Assembly: GCA_030638455.1 (NCBI GenBank)
Contig: DAOWEP010000027.1
Location: 1-9,584 of the forward strand
Length of the DNA stretch: 9,584 nt
Reading direction: 5' to 3'
Source of the DNA: Gammaproteobacteria bacterium
Lineage (GTDB): Bacteria > Pseudomonadota > Gammaproteobacteria > DAOWEP01
Made by a program: the position numbers and the translations under genes. How positions within the stretch are numbered: position 1 is the first letter of the stretch; every line of letters starts with the position of its first letter. Below, piece by piece: positions 1 through 6,595 of the stretch. Below the pieces are notes generated by a model. The model had not been told where the DNA came from, did no database searches, and was given only the letters and a program-made list of their open reading frames with translations.

Positions 1-671
1 ATTATGAATATTCCAAGACCTTGTTGCACTATTGTCTGGAGAGGAAGATTGCCTATCTGTATGCATCATCCGCATCGGTATATGGAGGTGGTTCTGTATT
101 TAAGGAAGACCTTCAGTATGAAGAGCCATTAAACATGTACGCGTATTCAAAATTTTTGTTTGACCAGTATGTGCGTCGCCTGACACCGCAGTTCAAGAGC
201 CAGGTGGTAGGCTTCCGCTATTTCAATGTATATGGCCCACGTGAGCAACATAAAGGAACCATGTCAAGTGTAGCGTTCCACCTGAATGGACAGGTCCCGA
301 AAGACGGGGTCGCAAAATTGTTTGAGGGATGCGAAGGTTATGGTAATGGAGAACAAAGCCGGGACTTTGTTTATGTGGAAGACGCGGTAGATGTAAATCT
401 CTGGTTCATGGATCATCCAGAAAAGTCTGGTATATTTAATCTGGGTACGGGACGAAGCCAGAGCTTTAATGATGTTGCCAATGCCGTAATTACCTATCAT
501 GGAAAAGGAAAAATTGAGTATATCCCTTTTCCTGATCATCTGCGCGGGCGTTATCAGAGCTTTACCGAGGCCGACATTACTGCCTTGCGGGATGCAGGAT
601 ATGATGCGCCATTCAAGACAGTGGAAGAAGGTGTAGGAGCCTATATGGAATGGCTAAATAAAGGAACCTAA
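1..671 (+). CDS. hldD: ADP-L-glycero-D-manno-heptose 6-epimerase, 3' part
   Basis: The start lies left of the window; the first whole codon is at 3 and the stop is TAA at 669-671, so about 223 C-terminal residues are present. HldD epimerises ADP-D-glycero-D-manno-heptose at C6 to give the ADP-L,D-heptose donor of the LPS inner core, in the cytoplasm, using bound NADP. It is an extended short-chain dehydrogenase. Visible are the LYASSASVYGGG serine motif, the YAYSK catalytic Tyr-xxx-Lys, the FRYFNVYGPREQHKG segment, AKLFEG (whose Lys should match the second catalytic base, Lys178 in E. coli), RDFVYVEDAV and the GIFNLGTG turn. The match to E. coli HldD is strong over the whole visible part, from memory of that sequence. 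It supplies the donor for WaaF, encoded 64 bases downstream. The TTG at 21 is inside the gene and is not a start. Confidence 0.97.
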   Translation, partial: YEYSKTLLHYCLERKIAYLYASSASVYGGGSVFKEDLQYEEPLNMYAYSKFLFDQYVRRLTPQFKSQVVGFRYFNVYGPREQHKGTMSSVAFHLNGQVPKDGVAKLFEGCEGYGNGEQSRDFVYVEDAVDVNLWFMDHPEKSGIFNLGTGRSQSFNDVANAVITYHGKGKIEYIPFPDHLRGRYQSFTEADITALRDAGYDAPFKTVEEGVGAYMEWLNKGT

Positions 672-696
672 TCAGAGGATCCTAAGTGATTTTTTT
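671..696 (+). terminator. Weak terminator-like hairpin plus T-run after hldD
   Basis: Directly at the hldD stop, ATCA (671-674) can pair with TGAT (687-690), with AG/CT pairing inside, followed by seven T residues (690-696). The stem is short and interrupted, so termination would be partial at best. It may reduce rather than stop read-through into waaF. No convincing promoter was found in the rest of the 64-base gap. Confidence 0.25.
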
Positions 697-735
697 GCCA
701 ACAGTTTTATCTACAAAATAGTGTGATAAACAGCT

Positions 736-1782
736 GTGACTGATCAAGCCCAGAGTAATAAGAAGATACTGGTGGTAGGCCCTTCATGGGTGGGTGATAT
801 GATTATGGCCCAGTCATTGTTCATTGTCCTGAAGCAGCAAAATCCTGACATACAAATTGATGTGCTGGCGCCGGCATGGTCGTTGCCAATTCTACAGCGC
901 ATGCCTCAGATAACGGATACCATTGATATGCCAGTGAGGCATGGACAGCTAGCGCTGGGGACCCGTTACCGTCTGGGTAAGCAACTAAGGCAAAGGAAAT
1001 ATGATCAGGCCATTGTGATCCCGCGTTCCTGGAAGTCTGCATTGGTTCCGTTCTTTGCGCATATCCCTCAACGTACGGGTTATCGGGGTGAGATGCGTTA
1101 CGGTCTTTTGAACGATATCCGGCCACTGGATAAAACCGTATTAACCAAAACAGTGCAACGTTATGTGATCTTGGGGAATGTACCATATAGTAGCCAGTCC
1201 CCGGGCATCCCTTATCCTGTACTATCAGTAGATCAGGAAAACCAGAAAGAATTATTAGGCAAGCTGGGGTTGTCTCTGGATACGCCTGCCATAGGGTTTG
1301 TGCCGGGAGCAGAATATGGACCAGCAAAACGCTGGTCACCAGGGTATTTTGCCGAACTTGCACAGAGGTTAATAGAAGAAGGTAATCAGGTCTGGATCTT
1401 TGGTTCAGATAAGGATGTTCAGATCGCAAAAGAGATTACAAGCCAGGTGGCAGTGAATGGCATACATAATCTTGCGGGCAGCACCCGGTTAGAGGATGTT
1501 ATTGATCTGATTGCTCTGTGTGACAAGGTAGTGACTAACGATTCAGGCTTGATGCATGTGGCAGCGGCAGTAGGCACGGAGTTGGTGGCCATCTATGGTT
1601 CATCCACACCGGATTATACACCCCCGCTATCCGACCATGTGCAAGTGTTGTATCTTGGGCTTGAGTGTAGCCCCTGTTTTAAGCGTGAATGCCCTTATGG
1701 GCATTATGATTGTCTCAGCAATATAAAGGTGGATGATGTTCTCGCTGTTTGTAAAGAAATGACTGGAGTAAATAGCCAATGA
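736..1782 (+). CDS. waaF: LPS heptosyltransferase II (GT9)
   Basis: 348 residues, the usual WaaF length. It transfers L,D-heptose from ADP-heptose to heptose I of the inner core on the cytoplasmic face of the inner membrane. The GT-B fold is recognisable: GPSWVGDM near residues 15-22 holds the catalytic-type Asp21, the mid-protein block PGAEYGPAKRW (190-200) has the donor phosphate-binding Lys, and NDSGLMH (268-274) is the canonical nucleotide-heptose site. SALVPFF, RGEMRYGLLND and TPPLS also match WaaF specifically rather than WaaC. The C-terminus has a four-cysteine cluster (C311, C314, C319, C326) found in many non-enteric WaaF proteins. The start is GTG at 736: an in-frame TAA sits at 727-729, and no ATG occurs before the first conserved strand. 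No clear Shine-Dalgarno precedes it. The stop overlaps the next start by four bases. Confidence 0.97.
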   Translation: MTDQAQSNKKILVVGPSWVGDMIMAQSLFIVLKQQNPDIQIDVLAPAWSLPILQRMPQITDTIDMPVRHGQLALGTRYRLGKQLRQRKYDQAIVIPRSWKSALVPFFAHIPQRTGYRGEMRYGLLNDIRPLDKTVLTKTVQRYVILGNVPYSSQSPGIPYPVLSVDQENQKELLGKLGLSLDTPAIGFVPGAEYGPAKRWSPGYFAELAQRLIEEGNQVWIFGSDKDVQIAKEITSQVAVNGIHNLAGSTRLEDVIDLIALCDKVVTNDSGLMHVAAAVGTELVAIYGSSTPDYTPPLSDHVQVLYLGLECSPCFKRECPYGHYDCLSNIKVDDVLAVCKEMTGVNSQ

Positions 1783-2540
1783 GTCGCTTAAGTGCAGTCA
1801 TGATTGTTAAAAATGAGGAAGCCAATATTAAGGAATGTCTGGAAAGCGTTTTGTGGGCAGATGAAATAATAGTGCTGGATTCCGGTAGCAGTGATCAGAC
1901 GGTTGAGATTGCCAGGCAGTTTACCGACAAGGTATTTATTGAGGAAGACTGGAAAGGTTACGGGGTACAGCGTCGGCGAGCGCAGGAGAGGGCCTCTGGT
2001 GAATGGATATTAATGATTGATGCTGATGAACGAGTAACGCCGGAACTGAAGGAAGAAATTCAGGAGGTAGCGCTGCGTAATGATTATTCTATGGCGTATG
2101 CGATTCCTATTCTGCCATGGTGTTTTGGGCGCTTTATCCGCCATGGTGGGTGGTACCCCGCACCAAAGGTCAGACTTTATCCGCACTCTATGGCACATTA
2201 TGGAAACGAGCGGGTGCATGAGAAGTTGTACTTCGAAGAGGGCTTGTCTATTAGTAAATTAAAAGGTGATTTATTGCATTTTACCTATCGGGATATGGAA
2301 CACTATCTGGTGAAGTCGGCACGTTATGCTACGGAATGGGCGCAACAGCGTGAGCATGCGGGTAAACATGCCTCGCTTATGCAGGGGCTTGTTCATGGTG
2401 TTGGTTGTTTTTTGAAGCAGTACCTGCTCAAGGCCGGTTTTCTGGATGGCAGGCAAGGCTTGTTGCTGGCCATATTGTCTGCACATTCTACCTTTGTGAA
2501 ATATGCGGATCTGTGGAACCGCAACCAGACTAAGGCCTAA
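1779..2540 (+). CDS. Family 2 glycosyltransferase, WaaE/KdtX-like
   Basis: 253 residues, a normal size for this group. The start ATG at 1779 overlaps the waaF TGA (ATGA), indicating translational coupling. The N-terminal GT-A domain begins LSAVMIVKNEEANI, with VLDSGSSDQT (33-41), the metal-binding DADE at 81-84, and the later VRLYP and ERVHEKL blocks (131-150), which are typical of the WaaE/KdtX subfamily. In Klebsiella, WaaE adds a beta-1,4-glucose to heptose I; the same job here is an inference from similarity and position, and the sugar is not proven. There is no signal peptide. The C-terminal region (about 205-235) is hydrophobic and could lie on the membrane. It is probably co-transcribed with waaF and is the last plus-strand gene before the hairpin at 2588-2612. 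Confidence 0.92.
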   Translation: MSRLSAVMIVKNEEANIKECLESVLWADEIIVLDSGSSDQTVEIARQFTDKVFIEEDWKGYGVQRRRAQERASGEWILMIDADERVTPELKEEIQEVALRNDYSMAYAIPILPWCFGRFIRHGGWYPAPKVRLYPHSMAHYGNERVHEKLYFEEGLSISKLKGDLLHFTYRDMEHYLVKSARYATEWAQQREHAGKHASLMQGLVHGVGCFLKQYLLKAGFLDGRQGLLLAILSAHSTFVKYADLWNRNQTKA

Positions 2541-2549
2541 TGCTTTTCC

Positions 2550-2585
2550 CATAAAACTCTTTTCATAAAACGTTTTCTATAAAAC
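2550..2585. repeat. 14-nt tandem direct repeat, about 2.5 copies
   Basis: Three CATAAAAC/TATAAAAC blocks start at 2550, 2564 and 2578, exactly 14 bases apart, separated by T-rich linkers (TCTTTT, GTTTTC). The third copy is partial. It lies between the GT2 stop and the hairpin. It might be a simple slippage repeat; read on the minus strand it gives T-rich runs just downstream of the hairpin. Confidence 0.7.
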
Positions 2586-2587
2586 AG

Positions 2588-2612
2588 GGCATCATGAAGG
2601 CGTCATGATGCC
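2588..2612. terminator. Bidirectional hairpin terminator between convergent genes
   Basis: GGCATCATGA (2588-2597) and TCATGATGCC (2603-2612) form a perfect 10-bp stem with a 5-base loop. On the plus strand it is followed by AATAGTTTTT, and on the minus strand by CTGTTTTAT, so both the GT2 transcript and the minus-strand GT9 transcript could end here. The last codons and the stop of the minus-strand gene (complement of 2603-2605) form one arm of the stem. Both T-tracts are short and offset by a few bases, so efficiency is uncertain. Confidence 0.65.
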
Positions 2613-3640
2613 AATAGTTTTTGGTTAATTTCCTCCGCTACTTTCGCAATGTCAATACTACTCATATCTTCTATTTCTGCATTGGCATCAGGTGAAAAAC
2701 TCAGGCGCCGGTCATCGGTGCTCAGTGTTTGCCAGCGTAAAGAAGTAGCCGATTGTCGGCGTGGATAAAAACCTGTTGTGGGACGATTGAGTGCACCGGC
2801 AATATGCAGTGGCCCGGTAGATCCACTGATAAACAGGTCGGCAAAGGCGATGTGCCTGGCAAAGGGCTGTAGTCCCTGATCCGAGATATACACCACATGC
2901 GGTACGGTTGATGGCAATAATCCAGCGAGTTGATTTGCATTAGCTTGCTCACCAGGCCCGGCACTGATGACAACCGTGTGGCCACCAGAAGAACGAAGTC
3001 TGGATGCAAGATCAGCAAATTGCTGGTTTGAAAGGTTTACGGCTGATCCACCACTGCCGGGATGTATAAAGATTAGTTTATGATCAGGATTTATCCGGTA
3101 GAGTTTACAGAAATCGTTGTGTATCTGCTGTATTTGCGCCCCCGGAAATTGCAGGAATGGAGGGGTGGTCTGGGTATAGTGATTGATTCCAAGTTGTGTC
3201 AGATAATAACGCGCAAGGTCAAGATTGTATTCAAACTCCGGTTTTTCGGATCTGGATCGCCTTTGTGTCAAGTGATTGTTGTAGAATAGCTGCGCAATCT
3301 TGGTAGCCGGTGCCAGACGCCACGGGATTCGGGCAAGCCACAATATCATGCCAATGCGAGTGGTGGAATAGAGTGTGATGACGGCGTCGTATCGCTGTTT
3401 TCTGATCTCTTGCCAGAGCTGGAATTGCCTGGTAAGTCCAGCATCAGCTCCGGGATCATTGATAATATGGTCAATGGCTGTGCAGGCTTTTGCCATATCA
3501 TGAGTGTATTTGGGAGCCAGGGTGTGGATTTTGGTGTCAGGCAATATCCGTTTTAGCAGGGTAAAGGTGGGGAAGGCGAGCATGAAGTCGCCGAGCTTGT
3601 CGTTGCGGATGACCAGTATTTTGCGTGGCGTGCGGTTCAC
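2603..3640 (-). CDS. GT9 family glycosyltransferase (heptosyltransferase-like)
   Basis: 345 residues from GTG at 3640, a normal GT9 length. The frame stays open upstream to 3778, but that extension (Tyr/His/Ile-rich, low complexity) is unlike any GT9 N-terminus and would overlap the divergent gene; GTG 3640 sits 7 codons before the first beta-strand, KILVIRNDKLGD. Asp18 of that motif is the expected catalytic-type Asp. The C-terminal domain has HPGSGGSAVNLS (193-204) in place of the usual Lys-Arg-Trp block, and GSTGPLH (273-279) in place of D-T/S-G-x-x-H, so the donor-contacting Asp is Ser. GSTGPLH is familiar among GT9 proteins outside WaaC/WaaF. The acceptor and sugar are unknown; a core heptose or another sugar are both possible. 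It stands alone on the minus strand inside a plus-strand locus. There is no clear Shine-Dalgarno. Confidence 0.9.
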   Translation of the reverse strand: MNRTPRKILVIRNDKLGDFMLAFPTFTLLKRILPDTKIHTLAPKYTHDMAKACTAIDHIINDPGADAGLTRQFQLWQEIRKQRYDAVITLYSTTRIGMILWLARIPWRLAPATKIAQLFYNNHLTQRRSRSEKPEFEYNLDLARYYLTQLGINHYTQTTPPFLQFPGAQIQQIHNDFCKLYRINPDHKLIFIHPGSGGSAVNLSNQQFADLASRLRSSGGHTVVISAGPGEQANANQLAGLLPSTVPHVVYISDQGLQPFARHIAFADLFISGSTGPLHIAGALNRPTTGFYPRRQSATSLRWQTLSTDDRRLSFSPDANAEIEDMSSIDIAKVAEEINQKLLAS

Positions 3641-3758
3641 GTTATAAGTATGTATTGTATGGGTGTAATAGTAATAACTAATATTAACAACTATAAAGGA
3701 AATGTACTTTGTCTGCCTAACTGTACGGTAATAGCAGTTTATATGACAGAAGATTGAT
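3641..3758. promoter_or_regulatory. Divergent AT-rich intergenic region, probable promoters both ways
   Basis: This 118-base gap is the largest in the window and separates two genes transcribed away from each other, so each needs a promoter here or very near. It is AT-rich, with several TATAA/TAATA-like words (for example TATAAAG near 3693 and TATATG near 3740), but no -35/-10 pair of good quality and spacing was found, so individual promoters are not called. A purine stretch (AGAAGA, 3748-3753) lies just before ATG 3759 and may be its ribosome binding site. Confidence 0.4.
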
Positions 3759-4781
3759 ATGAAACTCTGGTTCAACAAGGGGGCGTGGGCCTCTAAAAGT
3801 GCAGCAGCTAAACTTTCCGGGCTTGATCCAGAGCAGGTAAAGAGTATTGCAGTGATACGTCATGCTGCGTTGGGCGATATGGTCTTGACGCGTCCCTTTT
3901 TAATTGAGCTAAGAAATTGCTTTCCAAATGCAAGGATCACGCTAAGTCTGGTGAGTAACTACATGCGTGGAGCACCTGAAGACCTGGTAGACAGGGTCCA
4001 TGTGGTATATGGCAGTGATCGTCGTGATAAATCCCCTTTTGAGCAAATAAAACAGGCACGCACGCTTGGTTACCATGATCTTGTTTTCGATTTGGCGGCA
4101 ACAACGCGTTCTATCTGGGTTTGCGTTCTCAATAAGGCACGATTCAAGATAGGATTTCCCTATACGCAAATGCAGCGCAGGTTGTTTTATGATGCCGCTG
4201 TATTGAGATCGGATATGGAGTTTGAGGCCGAGACCATGCTGGATATGCTCAGGTTGCTAGGGTTTAATGTTGGTCATCCTCCGGTATTCTCATTACCCGG
4301 CAGCACGACTGTTCGCGAACGTCCCTTTATTGTGTATTTTACAAGTGCGTCCGGCGAGTATAAATGCTGGCCAAAAGAAAATTTTGCGCAACTGGTCGGA
4401 CGCATGGCACAACAATATCAGGACCATGATCATGTCGTTCTGGAAGGGGTGGCAGATTGGGAATCTATAGATGAAATTATGCAACCGAACCGTGACAAGG
4501 ATAACGTAGAAGGTTTGAAGTTGGATGGTGTTGATGAAGCTATATCCCTGCTGAAAGGCGCACGACTGGTCGTTTCCAATGACACCGGGATACGGAATCT
4601 TGCTATTGCGGCAGAAGCCCCTACGTTGGGTATATTTTTTGCCACTGCACCGTTCAAGACCGTGCCGTTTCGCTATCTACCCGCCAGTGGACAGCATGAT
4701 ATCGTATTTAATCACGATGGCAGTATTCCTGTAGTAGATTCTGTATATGAGTCGGCAGTGAAGATGCTAAGTCAGGCCTAG
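3759..4781 (+). CDS. GT9-like glycosyltransferase with altered donor motif
   Basis: 340 residues. ATG 3759 is the only ATG/GTG/TTG start before the first conserved strand (KSIAVIRHAALGDMVLTRP, about 28-46), so the roughly 27-residue N-terminal extension is probably real. Asp40 aligns with the GT9 catalytic-type Asp. The second domain starts FIVYFTSASGEYKCWP (190-205), where KCWP replaces KRWP and keeps the Lys and Trp. The donor motif reads NDTGIRN (274-280): Asp-Thr-Gly is kept but the usual His is Asn, a position that contacts the donor in WaaC structures (His266 in E. coli). The sugar is therefore uncertain, perhaps not heptose. It is the first gene of the right-hand plus-strand operon and is followed after 15 bases by another GT9. 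Confidence 0.9.
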   Translation: MKLWFNKGAWASKSAAAKLSGLDPEQVKSIAVIRHAALGDMVLTRPFLIELRNCFPNARITLSLVSNYMRGAPEDLVDRVHVVYGSDRRDKSPFEQIKQARTLGYHDLVFDLAATTRSIWVCVLNKARFKIGFPYTQMQRRLFYDAAVLRSDMEFEAETMLDMLRLLGFNVGHPPVFSLPGSTTVRERPFIVYFTSASGEYKCWPKENFAQLVGRMAQQYQDHDHVVLEGVADWESIDEIMQPNRDKDNVEGLKLDGVDEAISLLKGARLVVSNDTGIRNLAIAAEAPTLGIFFATAPFKTVPFRYLPASGQHDIVFNHDGSIPVVDSVYESAVKMLSQA

Positions 4782-4796
4782 ATTGTTTTTTGTAAA

Positions 4797-5843
4797 ATGG
4801 AAATTAAATCAGAAGAGATAAAGAAAATATGTGTTCTGGGCTGGGGGCTTAAGGGTGATCTGTTTATCCGTATTCCGGTAATAGAGGCCATAAAAACCCG
4901 TTTTCCTGATGCCCAGCTAACCGTTATAGTTGATCCGATGAATATGGACGTGCTGGAAAATCATCCGGATGTTGATATTGTTTTTCCATTTAACAGAAAC
5001 AAAAAGCCTTTCCTTAAGTATCTTGCTTCCACATGGTCGAATATCCTCAAGCTCAGGAAAGAAAAATTTGATCTGTTTGTGAATCTGTATTCAGGCGGTT
5101 CCAGCCCCCATATTACCAGGATGGTGAATGCACGTATTCGGCTGGGCTTCGATCACTCAAGGGCGTTAAGAAGATCAAATAACCTGCTTGTCGCCCACCC
5201 CTCTCTTTGTGGGAACTGGAGTAAGGCTTTCGGGACTATACTCCAACCGTTGGGGGTAGAGCAGGAGGCTATCAGAAGAGGGACGACATTTGTTTGCACC
5301 CAGGCTGCATTTGAATGTGCAGATAAGCTGCTTGATGAGAGCATAGCTTATGTGGGCTTTAACCTTGGAGCAGGGGCAGATGAAAAGCGTTGGCCAATCG
5401 CCTCATATGTTGAGCTGGCGCGGTATATTTACCAGAAATATCATTATTTACCGCTCGTATTCACAAATCCGGGGATGGAAAATTTGGCATACCAATTTTC
5501 GACTAAATGCAGCGCGTTTTGTAATGCACTTCAGCTACCTTTAATTAACCTGGATGAGGTGGGTGCGGTTATGCAGAAGTGTCAATATATCATTACCGGT
5601 GATACGGGGTTGATGCACCTTGCGTTTGGATTAAAAAGGCCTTGTTTGGTAATGTTTACATATACGAGGCCAGAAATTGTGGAGCCAGAGGATTGTATAA
5701 TGGCACCTTGTTTTATAGAAAATCCGGAACATAGCGATGCATGCGGGAATCCGCTAGGGACAAAAGATATTCCTGTTGAATATGCAGTAAATAAATTTGA
5801 TGAGCTGGAAAATCTTATAAGTGTTCAGTTAGAAAAAGGATAA
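4797..5843 (+). CDS. GT9 family glycosyltransferase (heptosyltransferase-like)
   Basis: 348 residues with a complete set of GT9 signatures: ICVLGWGLKGDLFIRIP (11-27, catalytic-type Asp21), NLGAGADEKRWP (189-200) with the Lys-Arg-Trp block, and GDTGLMHLAFG (268-278) with intact Asp, Thr, Gly and His. Of the non-WaaF GT9 proteins here it best fits a genuine ADP-heptose transferase, perhaps adding a third or side-branch heptose; that role is inferred. The C-terminal region has an ACGNPLG segment (315-321) reminiscent of the cysteine-bearing tails of some GT9 enzymes. It starts 15 bases after the preceding stop with no obvious Shine-Dalgarno, only a T-run then GTAAA, so it may depend on translational coupling with the upstream gene. 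Confidence 0.92.
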   Translation: MEIKSEEIKKICVLGWGLKGDLFIRIPVIEAIKTRFPDAQLTVIVDPMNMDVLENHPDVDIVFPFNRNKKPFLKYLASTWSNILKLRKEKFDLFVNLYSGGSSPHITRMVNARIRLGFDHSRALRRSNNLLVAHPSLCGNWSKAFGTILQPLGVEQEAIRRGTTFVCTQAAFECADKLLDESIAYVGFNLGAGADEKRWPIASYVELARYIYQKYHYLPLVFTNPGMENLAYQFSTKCSAFCNALQLPLINLDEVGAVMQKCQYIITGDTGLMHLAFGLKRPCLVMFTYTRPEIVEPEDCIMAPCFIENPEHSDACGNPLGTKDIPVEYAVNKFDELENLISVQLEKG

Positions 5844-5878
5844 TTCAAAAATTATTATAACCAATAAATTAATTGATT
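5844..5878 (+). promoter_or_regulatory. AT-rich gap, possible weak internal promoter
   Basis: This 35-base gap is almost all A and T. TATTAT (5853-5858) resembles a -10 box, with a poor -35-like TTAGAA 18 bases upstream inside the preceding gene. No Shine-Dalgarno is visible before the next start. It may be simply a relaxed spacer. Confidence 0.2.
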
Positions 5879-6565
5879 ATGCTAAAGCATTTATATAAAA
5901 CTATAAGATATAGTCTATTGTCGCCAATTCCTGAGTCCAGAAAGTCAAAAAGAATAAAAGACAGAATCAGGAAAATCCGGTATGTAATATTTGGACGCTT
6001 GCCAATGCTGGGCCGAAAAATATCGTATGGCGAAACATACAAGGCACATGACAGGAGATCCAGAGAAGGTTTTTTTGAAAAATACTGTCAGGGAAAAGGT
6101 CTGGATGTTGGTTATGCGGGTGATTCAATAGTCAAAACTGCTCAGGGCTGGGATTTCGAGCATGGAGATGCACAATATCTGAATGGACTGGAGGATGAAA
6201 GTTTTGATTTTGTTTATTCTAGCCATTTGCTTGAGCATGTGCCAAATTGTGAGCTAGCACTAACAAACTGGTGGCGTGTTTTAAAGCCAGGAGGCTATCT
6301 CTTGTTATACTTACCGCATCGTGATTTATATGAAAAGAAAAAAAACCTTCCTTCCAGGTTTAATGACGATCATGAGCATTTCTTTCTACCTGAAGAGGAT
6401 GAGCTTCCGGATACTATCGGCTTGTTGCCCCTGATAGAAAGGGTGCTGGGTAATACAGAGGTAATATATTGCCGGACGTGTGATGAAGGATATATTAACC
6501 TGGGTGATGATCAACCGAGTCAGGGGGAATATTCGATTGAGTTGGTCGCAAGGAAACAGAACTAA
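5879..6565 (+). CDS. Class I SAM-dependent methyltransferase
   Basis: 228 residues from ATG 5879; a TTG two codons upstream (5873) is a weaker alternative. It should transfer a methyl group from S-adenosylmethionine, by context to a core sugar or glycan, but the acceptor is unknown. The Rossmann-type domain starts at about residue 74: KGLDVGYAGDS is motif I, in which the usual G-x-G-x-G is altered to G-Y-A-G; GDAQYL (96-101) is the next block; FDFVYSSHLLEHVPN (109-123) is motif IV-like; RVLKPGGYLLLYLPHRDLYE (133-152) is the Methyltransf_11-type post-motif. A SRFNDDHEHFF block (159-169) follows. Residues 1-46 carry about 14 Lys/Arg against 2 acidic residues, which suggests contact with the membrane surface or an anionic partner. 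The early codons look more AT-rich than the neighbours. Confidence 0.88.
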   Translation: MLKHLYKTIRYSLLSPIPESRKSKRIKDRIRKIRYVIFGRLPMLGRKISYGETYKAHDRRSREGFFEKYCQGKGLDVGYAGDSIVKTAQGWDFEHGDAQYLNGLEDESFDFVYSSHLLEHVPNCELALTNWWRVLKPGGYLLLYLPHRDLYEKKKNLPSRFNDDHEHFFLPEEDELPDTIGLLPLIERVLGNTEVIYCRTCDEGYINLGDDQPSQGEYSIELVARKQN

Positions 6566-6585
6566 TGCAATTTTCTTACTGGTAT

Positions 6586-6591
6586 AAGGTG
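6586..6591 (+). promoter_or_regulatory. Ribosome binding site of the FkbM-type gene
   Basis: AAGGTG ends four bases before ATG 6596 and is one of the two clearest Shine-Dalgarno sequences in the window; it supports that start. Confidence 0.55.
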
Positions 6592-6595
6592 ATAA

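Noticed and set aside
21..23. TTG as a start codon for the left-edge gene
   Set aside because: In-frame residues before it (YEYSKT) continue the HldD match, so the gene is truncated by the window edge rather than starting here.
821..1429. Long open frame on the minus strand (202 codons) opposite waaF
   Set aside because: waaF is unmistakable on the plus strand. The antisense product has no recognisable domain and no ribosome binding site, so it is a coding shadow.
2063..2074. Sequence resembling the RfaH ops element (GGAGGTAGCGCT)
   Set aside because: It is close to the GGCGGTAGCNT consensus but lies in the middle of the GT2 coding region, whereas functional ops sites lie in untranslated leaders. 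Chance similarity is more likely.
3641..3778. N-terminal extension of the minus-strand GT9 to 3778
   Set aside because: The extra 46 residues are low-complexity, cover the divergent promoter region and overlap the next gene start. GT9 homology begins just after GTG 3640.
5873..5875. TTG start two codons upstream of the class I methyltransferase ATG
   Set aside because: ATG 5879 is a stronger start codon, neither has a Shine-Dalgarno, and the two added residues bring no homology.
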